From DASZBR01 sp035943935 (GTDB lineage: Bacteria > Pseudomonadota > Gammaproteobacteria > DASZBR01), in contig DASZBR010000014.1 in the NCBI GenBank assembly GCA_035943935.1, positions 1-57,889 of the forward strand: a stretch of 57,889 bases of DNA, written 5' to 3'. The notes beneath the pieces are model-generated. The model did not search any database and was not told the origin of the DNA. It saw only the letters and a list, made by a program, of their open reading frames with translations. Made by a program: the position numbers and the translations under genes. Each line of letters opens with the position of its first letter. The first letter of the stretch is position 1. This document shows positions 52,926-57,889 of this stretch, in pieces.

Positions 52926-53330
52926 ATGTGGAAAGCAATTAACTATGGCTGTGCTGTTAGTGAAGATGGTGTTCGCATTAAGGTAGGGCGTACATATATT
53001 TCCTATGCTGATGGAGATTACGCAATAAGGATAGATAGAGCGGTGATCAGTAAAGACCCTTATGTTTCTACTATAGATTTTAGTCGTATGGATGAGTGGT
53101 TTCCACCTCATCAATCTGAAGTCATTTCAGCGGAGCAGAAAAAGAAAATAATACAGAGCGTTACAGAGGCGATGGTTGTATTGGGCGATGAAGATAAACT
53201 TAATGATCATGAGGTTAGCTTTAAGGATGGTAAGTTATTTATTACGCTTACCAGAAAAAATTATTTTGAAATATATGGAGAAAATAAGAGATTTTTGGAA
53301 GGCATTAAAAACAAGTTAAGTAACATTTAA
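52926..53330 (+). CDS. Putative immunity protein (Imm74-like) for the RHS tip
   Basis: This 134-residue cytosolic protein starts 13 bp after the RHS stop, with GAGGAAAGACT before the ATG, the classical place for an immunity gene. Its pattern, short beta strands with a GRTYISYADGDYAIRID hairpin, DEWFPPH and ISAEQKKKIIQSV helix, recalls the Imm74 family as I remember it, a family seen beside toxins with tips like this one. It should bind and block the tip in the cytoplasm. The family name is from memory; the immunity role is inferred from place and size. Confidence 0.65.
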   Translation: MWKAINYGCAVSEDGVRIKVGRTYISYADGDYAIRIDRAVISKDPYVSTIDFSRMDEWFPPHQSEVISAEQKKKIIQSVTEAMVVLGDEDKLNDHEVSFKDGKLFITLTRKNYFEIYGENKRFLEGIKNKLSNI

Positions 53331-53430
53331 GTGATGAAAGTATGAAAGAAATCACTGAAGAGGCTAGAGAAATTAAATTTTAGGGAAACAGATCGAATTG
53401 CCCAGAGGGCCTTTTTTGAGAAATGTATTT

Positions 53431-53841
53431 ATGTTGGAAACCAAACCAGATTATTATCTTTCATCCAATGAAATTGTCACTTTTGCAGAGCCTAGAAAAT
53501 GTTGGCTTATCAGGCGATTAACGTGTGGTGCTCGAAATAATTTAGCGCTCGTTAAAGTTTTTCCAGAAGTTAGGTTTGAAGGTAAAGATGGAAACGAACT
53601 AGTTTGTGATGAATTTATTTTGGCGAATCGATTTGAAGGATCAGATATCTGGAAAAAAGTAGGATTTCCGATAGAGGTTTATATTTGTGCGCTTAAAGAA
53701 AAAAATGTTAAGGATTTCAATGTTATCGCTAAGAGTGATATGGATATTGTAGCTTGGGGTGAATTATATCCTTCTGAAGAGTCTGCAACTCAGAATCTTA
53801 CGCATGAGATGTTGAATGTCTTGAAGAAAAAAAAGGATTAA
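53431..53841 (+). CDS. Orphan small protein in the toxin island, candidate immunity protein
   Basis: This 136-residue protein without signal or membrane span is not recognised. It mixes beta strands and short helices (ETKPDYYLSSNEIV, GKDGNELVCDEFILA, WKKVGFPIEVYIC). ATG at 53431 is used; TTG at 53398 is in frame. The 100 bp before it (53331-53430) hold only a 13-codon frame, MKEITEEAREIKF, which may be the relic of a lost toxin tip. An orphan immunity gene left after tip exchange is the likeliest reading. Confidence 0.55.
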   Translation: MLETKPDYYLSSNEIVTFAEPRKCWLIRRLTCGARNNLALVKVFPEVRFEGKDGNELVCDEFILANRFEGSDIWKKVGFPIEVYICALKEKNVKDFNVIAKSDMDIVAWGELYPSEESATQNLTHEMLNVLKKKKD

Positions 53842-53899
53842 AAAATGTTTGTGAAAAACTACATTGTTTAGAAAGTCTAGTAAAAGTCAGGGAGATATC

Positions 53900-54238
53900 A
53901 TGATTTCAGATGAGTTGATTGAGAGTTTTCTTCAAGAAATAAACAGTCTAAATGTTGAAGTTGAATCAAAGGAGTCACAATTAAAATTAAAGAGCTATAT
54001 CAAGAAAGCTTATGAGATTGTGAGTGCTGATGGTGCTATTACCGATTGGCAAAATATCCAAATTTTTAACGCAGTATGGGGTTATGCCGTAGGTTTTTTT
54101 TCTTATTCTATATGCTCGCTTCTATCAGTTTTTGATGATAAGGACGAGATATCAAAGCAATATGCATATCGGCATGAAAAAACAGCTAAAGAAATTACAG
54201 AGAAGTTTAATTTAGATAAATTAATTTCAAGTCTCTAG
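53900..54238 (+). CDS. Orphan small helical protein in the toxin island, candidate immunity protein
   Basis: This 112-residue, largely helical and acidic protein (ISDELIESFLQEINSL, ESQLKLKSYIKKAYEIV, DWQNIQIFNAVWGYAVGFF) is not recognised. GGGAG lies six bases before the ATG at 53900. Its TAG (54236-54238) shares its last base with the first base of the displaced RHS module copy 2, so it marks a recombination boundary. As with 53431-53841 it is probably an immunity gene whose toxin tip has been lost or replaced. Confidence 0.6.
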   Translation: MISDELIESFLQEINSLNVEVESKESQLKLKSYIKKAYEIVSADGAITDWQNIQIFNAVWGYAVGFFSYSICSLLSVFDDKDEISKQYAYRHEKTAKEITEKFNLDKLISSL

Positions 54239-55596
54239 ATTTCAAAATAGGTCAAAAAGTTATACAGCCAGTGAGCAATAGTTTCCCACCGTTAACGAGT
54301 GGAGAATATGTAGTCAATGACGGAGATACCTTAGCATCGATCGGCTACAATTTATTTGGAGATGCGAGTTACGGAAAATTATTGGGAGCTGCGAATGGTG
54401 TGTCGGATGATATAAATTTATCCGGAAGACCATTACAGGAGCCTGCTTTTGTTCAATCGAAATTCAGCGCGAGCACGAGCGCACCTTATAATCAATTAAT
54501 GTCATCGGTAGTCGCGAATTTATTTCCGATCATGAATACGCCGCAACCGCCGGATGATGACAATCCGTTCGCTGAAATGCTCGATATTATTATTATCATC
54601 GCAGCGGTTGTTGTAAGTGTTATGACATTCAATCCAGAAATAGGAGCAGGAGCAGTTGCTGTAACGGCGACAGCAGCGGCGACGGCAGCAGTGGAAGCGG
54701 GAGTGATGGCGGCGGCGATAGCAGTGACAGCAGAAGTTGCTACGGAAGAATTAGAAACACAATTAGGCTGGCGTCAGCATTTTAGTTTAAGACATGCAGC
54801 GCAAATAGCAGTAGAAGCAGGATTTGGCGCAGCGTCGTTTGAGATGGGACCTTATTTGGCGAGCTTGAATATTGGAGAAGAAATGTTGGCGGCGGGAGTG
54901 ATGTCGACGACAGAACAATTAGGTGAAATGGGATTGGGAATGCAGTCTCAATTTGAGATTCAGAATGTTATTGAAGCGATGATGGAAGCAGCAGCTCCGG
55001 TTAAAGCACCATCGGTGACAACCACAGCAGGAGAATCAGCGGCGAATATTGCAGCAGCTAAAGCTGTTGCAAAAGAGATTGGTTCACTGGAAAACACAGC
55101 GGTAGATACAGTGGCGAGTGGAATATCAGATCATATGTTTGAAGGTCAACCAATCAATGTATTATCGATGGCAGAAAATGCATTAGGGTCAGCAGTAGAA
55201 AATGCAGCAATTACGGAATTTGCACCGCAGCCAAAACAAACGTCGACCACTACTTTAAAACCAACTCCACAACAACCGGATGAATTAGAAGAAGCGATAG
55301 ATTATGCAGAAAAAGAAATCAAAAGCTTTTTTGATCCGAGTGTGGTTGCACCGAATGCGCAGAAGGCAGCACCGTCGGTGGCGAAGAAACTAAGTCGACA
55401 GGGAATGTTTGCGCAGAGAAATAATAACGATGAAAATGATGGAATTAATTTGCGCTACAATCCAAGTACGGGAGAATTAAGCTCAGGGTCGTTAGGAAAG
55501 GGATTGGATTTGTCGGATATTAATTTAGATGGAGGGGTGAGTAAGGCGCCGACGACTACTGCGACGAGTAGTGCGGCAAAAATAATGAGATTTGTG
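54238..55596 (+). repeat. C-terminal toxin module, copy 2 (displaced)
   Basis: Begins at GATTTCAAAATAGGTCAAAA, the equivalent of 50753 in the RHS gene, and keeps the LysM and hydrophobic region. It has no RHS repeats in front. Codon-level differences are concentrated in the first 400 bp; the middle is almost unchanged, which suggests gene conversion or recent duplication. Confidence 0.9.
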
Positions 55597-56226
55597 AATG
55601 CTCTTGGAGATACGACTAATCTGTCCACAGCAGAAGACTTCTTGAATTCTGTTTTACATCCGGTAGATTCATTTAAGGGAATGACGTTGCCGGGAGTTGG
55701 ACTCAATGCATTAAATGCTGCGATTATGTTGGGGACAGATGGATTAGGCGAAGTTGGTGAAGTATTATTAGGCGCTGCAGGAAAAACTTCTGAAATAATT
55801 GATACTGGGGCAAGAAGTTTTAGAAGTGTGAGTGAATTTGAAAAAGCAGAGTCTGAAGCAATCTCAGCTTATGAAAAAATAAGAGTATCAAAGGATGATG
55901 TTTCACAAATATCAAAAAATACAGGGATGCCTGAATATAAGATACAAAGAATTAAAGATCATGTATTTAGCGATACTCATGAACTTTCAACGGGTAATAT
56001 TGAGCAGTTTCATCCAGATATCGAAATATCAGATGCATGGAATAGGTTGCAAAGTAGTCATTTTGGCCAAGAAGATTTAAATTTATTGGAGCATGAATAT
56101 TTTGAAGCAAGATTTGAAGGGATATTTAAGACAGACTATTTAACTGCTCACAATGCAGCGATAGAATCGGGAAGAGTGTGGGAGCCAGAGAGGATTAATA
56201 TACGGCAAGGTTTTTGGAGAAAATAA
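54271..56226 (+). CDS. Displaced RHS C-terminal module with a different toxin tip
   Basis: This 651-residue frame holds a LysM domain (about 8-50), the hydrophobic pre-toxin region (about 95-180) and linker shared with the giant RHS protein, then an unrelated tip from about residue 480. The tip contains KDDVSQISKNTGM, RIKDHVF, SDAWNRL, LNLLEHEYFEARF and TAHNAAIESG. I recall this set (HVF, LL-HE, AH) from a recurring C-terminal domain of polymorphic toxins and phage proteins; the HE..H residues might bind metal. The only start, GTG at 54271, has no SD, and homology reaches back to 54238, so this is probably a silent cassette usable after recombination into the RHS gene. Confidence 0.8.
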   Translation: MSNSFPPLTSGEYVVNDGDTLASIGYNLFGDASYGKLLGAANGVSDDINLSGRPLQEPAFVQSKFSASTSAPYNQLMSSVVANLFPIMNTPQPPDDDNPFAEMLDIIIIIAAVVVSVMTFNPEIGAGAVAVTATAAATAAVEAGVMAAAIAVTAEVATEELETQLGWRQHFSLRHAAQIAVEAGFGAASFEMGPYLASLNIGEEMLAAGVMSTTEQLGEMGLGMQSQFEIQNVIEAMMEAAAPVKAPSVTTTAGESAANIAAAKAVAKEIGSLENTAVDTVASGISDHMFEGQPINVLSMAENALGSAVENAAITEFAPQPKQTSTTTLKPTPQQPDELEEAIDYAEKEIKSFFDPSVVAPNAQKAAPSVAKKLSRQGMFAQRNNNDENDGINLRYNPSTGELSSGSLGKGLDLSDINLDGGVSKAPTTTATSSAAKIMRFVNALGDTTNLSTAEDFLNSVLHPVDSFKGMTLPGVGLNALNAAIMLGTDGLGEVGEVLLGAAGKTSEIIDTGARSFRSVSEFEKAESEAISAYEKIRVSKDDVSQISKNTGMPEYKIQRIKDHVFSDTHELSTGNIEQFHPDIEISDAWNRLQSSHFGQEDLNLLEHEYFEARFEGIFKTDYLTAHNAAIESGRVWEPERINIRQGFWRK

Positions 56227-56465
56227 TGGCATTTTATATTGTTATAAATAAGTTATCTGAGGGTGATGAGTTTGCTTACTATGAGTATGGTGATTCAGGG
56301 AAAAAGTTTGGCAAATTGAAGATTTCTAAACTGACGGGTGATGTTGCTTTAATAGAATTGGCAGAATCAGATGAGCAAGAACTGAAGGCTGAAAGAGCCT
56401 CGTGGAGCTTGATAAAACATTGGAAAAAGGGTGAATATCCCGATAAGACATTTTGGGCATCGTAA
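56226..56465 (+). CDS. Putative immunity protein for the displaced tip
   Basis: This 79-residue protein starts at the last base of the module stop (TAATG) with GGAG upstream. It is a compact beta-rich protein (FYIVINKLSEGDEFAYYEYG, GKLKISKLTGDVALIEL, then a helix and EYPDKTFWAS). This form, a short Tyr-rich protein directly behind the HVF/LL-HE tip, is a pairing I recall from other genomes. Expression may be independent of the silent module if transcription reads through from the RHS gene. Confidence 0.68.
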   Translation: MAFYIVINKLSEGDEFAYYEYGDSGKKFGKLKISKLTGDVALIELAESDEQELKAERASWSLIKHWKKGEYPDKTFWAS

Positions 56466-56509
56466 TTATATAAAATAAAATGGCGAGCATTGCTCACCAA
56501 CAAGTAAAG

Positions 56510-56538
56510 CCCCTTTTTTCGTAAAACGGAAAAAGGGG
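56510..56538. terminator. Hairpin after the second immunity gene
   Basis: CCCCTTTTTTCGT (56510-56522) pairs with ACGGAAAAAGGGG (56526-56538) with a single wobble and a 3-nt loop. It lies 45 bp after the immunity gene stop. There is no T-tract after the stem on the plus strand, but the stem ends in GC pairs over an A/T section, so it could stop transcription of the island between cassettes. Confidence 0.5.
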
Positions 56539-56593
56539 ATATTAAAGTGTGCGGTGCTGAAATTTGTGAATGGGAGAGATAATTTAAAGTTTT

Positions 56594-57889
56594 GAGCAAC
56601 CTGCGTTCGTTCAATCGAAATTCAGCGCGAGCACGAGCGCACCTTATAATCAATTAATGTCATCGGTAGTCGCGAATTTATTTCCGATCATGAATACGCC
56701 GCAACCGCCGGATGATGACAATCCGTTCACTGAAATGCTCGATATTATTATCATCGCAGCGGTTGTTGTAAGTGTTATGACAGTAAATCCTGAAATAGGA
56801 GCAGGAGCGGTTGCAGCTACGACCGCAGCAGCAGCGGCGACGACAGCAGTAGAGGTGGGAGTGATGGCGGCGGCGATAGCAGTTACAGCAGAAGTCGCAA
56901 CGGAAGAATTAGAAACGCAATTAGGCTGGCGTCAGCATTTTAGTTTGAGACATGCAGCACAAATTGCAGTAGAAGCCGGGTTTGGTGCAGCATCGTTTGA
57001 GATGGGACCTTATTTGGCGAGCTTGAATATTGGAGAAGAAATGTTGGCGGCAGGCGTGATGTCGACGACAGAGCAATTAGGTGAGATGGCATTAGGGATG
57101 CAAGATCATTTCGAGATTGAGAATGTAATTGCAGCGATGATGGAGGCTGCTGTTCCAGTGCCAGGGCCATCAGTGACAGTAACCAAGGGAGAATCAGTAG
57201 CGGATATTAAAGCAGCTCAAGCTGTTGCAAAAGAAATTGGTTCACTGGAAAACATAACGGTAGATACCGTCGTGAGTGGAATATCGGATCATATGTTTGA
57301 AGGTCAACCAATCAATGTATTATCGATGGCAGAAAATGCATTAGGGTCAGCAGTAGAAAATGCAGAAATTACGGAGTTTGCGCCGCAGCCAAAACAAACG
57401 TCGACCACTACTTTAAAACCAACTGCACAACAAACAACAATGGATGAATTAGACGATGATATACATTCTCTAGAAAACGAAATCAAAAACTTTTTTGATC
57501 CGAGTGTAGTTGCACCGAATGCGCAGAAGGCTGCGCCGTCAGTAGCGAGGAAGCTAAGTCGGCAGGGAATGTTTGCGCAGAGAAATAATAACGATGAAAA
57601 TGATGGAATTAATTTGCAATATAATCCGAATACGGGAGAAGTAAGTGCAGGGTCGTTAGGAAAGGGATTGGATTTGTCGGATATTAATTTAGATGGAGGG
57701 GTGAGTAAGGCGCCGACGACTACTACTGCGACGAGTAGTGCAGCGAAAATAATGCGATTCATGAGTGCTCTTGGAGATACGACTAATCTATCCACAGCGG
57801 AAAACTTCTTGGATTCTGTTTTACATCCGGTAGATTCATTTAAGGGAATGACGTTGCCGGGAGTTGGACTCAATGCATTAAATGCTGCG
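56594..57889 (+). pseudogene. Third RHS C-terminal module, 5'-truncated, running off the window
   Basis: From 56594 the plus frame reads EQPAFVQSKF and continues open for 432 codons to the window end, parallel to the other modules. The LysM part is missing, and TAA at 56585-56587 closes the frame upstream; the first ATG is inside the hydrophobic domain (56657) with no SD. Compared with copies 1 and 2 there are extra changes (ELGEMALGMQDHFEIEN region, PVPGPSVTVTKGE), so it is drifting. It is closest to copy 2 in the segment after the linker. The tip and immunity gene would lie beyond the window. Confidence 0.8.

Noticed and set aside
56940..57873. Minus-strand frames over the third toxin module
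   Set aside because: The plus frame continues the RHS module without a stop and matches two other copies; the minus frames are low-complexity Ser/Val/Ala shadows also present opposite copies 1 and 2.
1..57889. tRNA, rRNA, CRISPR array or classical riboswitch
   Set aside because: No cloverleaf-like stretch with T-loop, no rRNA-like block, no regularly spaced repeats with unique spacers and no leader matching a riboswitch I know were seen; gene-free gaps are mostly under 350 bp.

Overview
The window looks like about 58 kb of a low-GC gammaproteobacterial chromosome from the order Legionellales (the Legionella/Coxiella/Berkiella/Aquicella side). The main reason is a recognisable Dot/Icm type IVB secretion cluster (icmT, icmS, a small gene in the icmR position, icmQ). 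Two promoters match the PmrA box used by Legionella and Coxiella to control Dot/Icm effectors, and the housekeeping blocks (bamA-skp-lpxD-fabZ-lpxA-lpxB-rnhB, uppS-cdsA, tsaB, fdxA, rho) are of gammaproteobacterial type. Genus and species cannot be fixed from the sequence alone.

Layout. 1-160: hairpins and an IS-end-like direct repeat. 165-3254 (minus): a branched-chain amino acid operon (leucine dehydrogenase, then E1 alpha and E1 beta of a 2-oxoacid dehydrogenase). 3337-6488 (plus): a secreted protein, an MFS transporter and a citrate/methylcitrate synthase. 6474-11319 (minus): one tightly packed run of a 3-hydroxyisobutyryl-CoA hydrolase-like gene, punA, deoC, a uridine phosphorylase-like gene, icmT, icmS, an icmR-position gene and icmQ, so Dot/Icm genes sit at the end of a nucleoside-salvage operon. 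11440-18725: rho, a flavin reductase, a PmrA-box gene whose product ends in a CaaX-like tetrapeptide, a 2OG-Fe(II) oxygenase, a thioredoxin-like protein, fdxA, tsaB, uppS and cdsA. 18691-25823: a VgrG/gpV-like spike protein divergent from a phage-type repressor, GC-rich palindromic repeats, a second PmrA-box gene, a histidine kinase/response regulator pair with an unknown partner, a SemiSWEET-like protein and two glycine-zipper lipoproteins. 25917-36387: a multi-membrane-span protein that runs out of frame into phoB after an A8 tract, phoB, a phoR without sensor domains, the outer-membrane/lipid A biogenesis block, rnhB and pldA. 36499-57889: a LuxR-type regulator and then a polymorphic-toxin island.

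The toxin island is the most unusual part. A 932-residue membrane-anchored leucine-rich-repeat protein overlaps the start of a 13.2-kb gene for a 4399-residue RHS/YD-repeat protein. That protein carries a LysM domain, a hydrophobic pre-toxin region and a variable tip. Behind it come a likely immunity gene, two orphan small genes, a second displaced copy of the C-terminal module with a different tip and its own immunity gene, and a third 5'-truncated copy running off the window. The shared DNA of the second copy starts exactly at the stop codon of the preceding small gene, which marks a cassette boundary. This resembles a tip-switching Rhs locus, but with LysM modules and an LRR membrane partner instead of the usual PAAR/DPxG architecture.

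Limits: starts were chosen by eye from ribosome binding sites and homology remembered from known families. No search, alignment or structure prediction was run. Antisense and out-of-frame open frames over real genes were left out.
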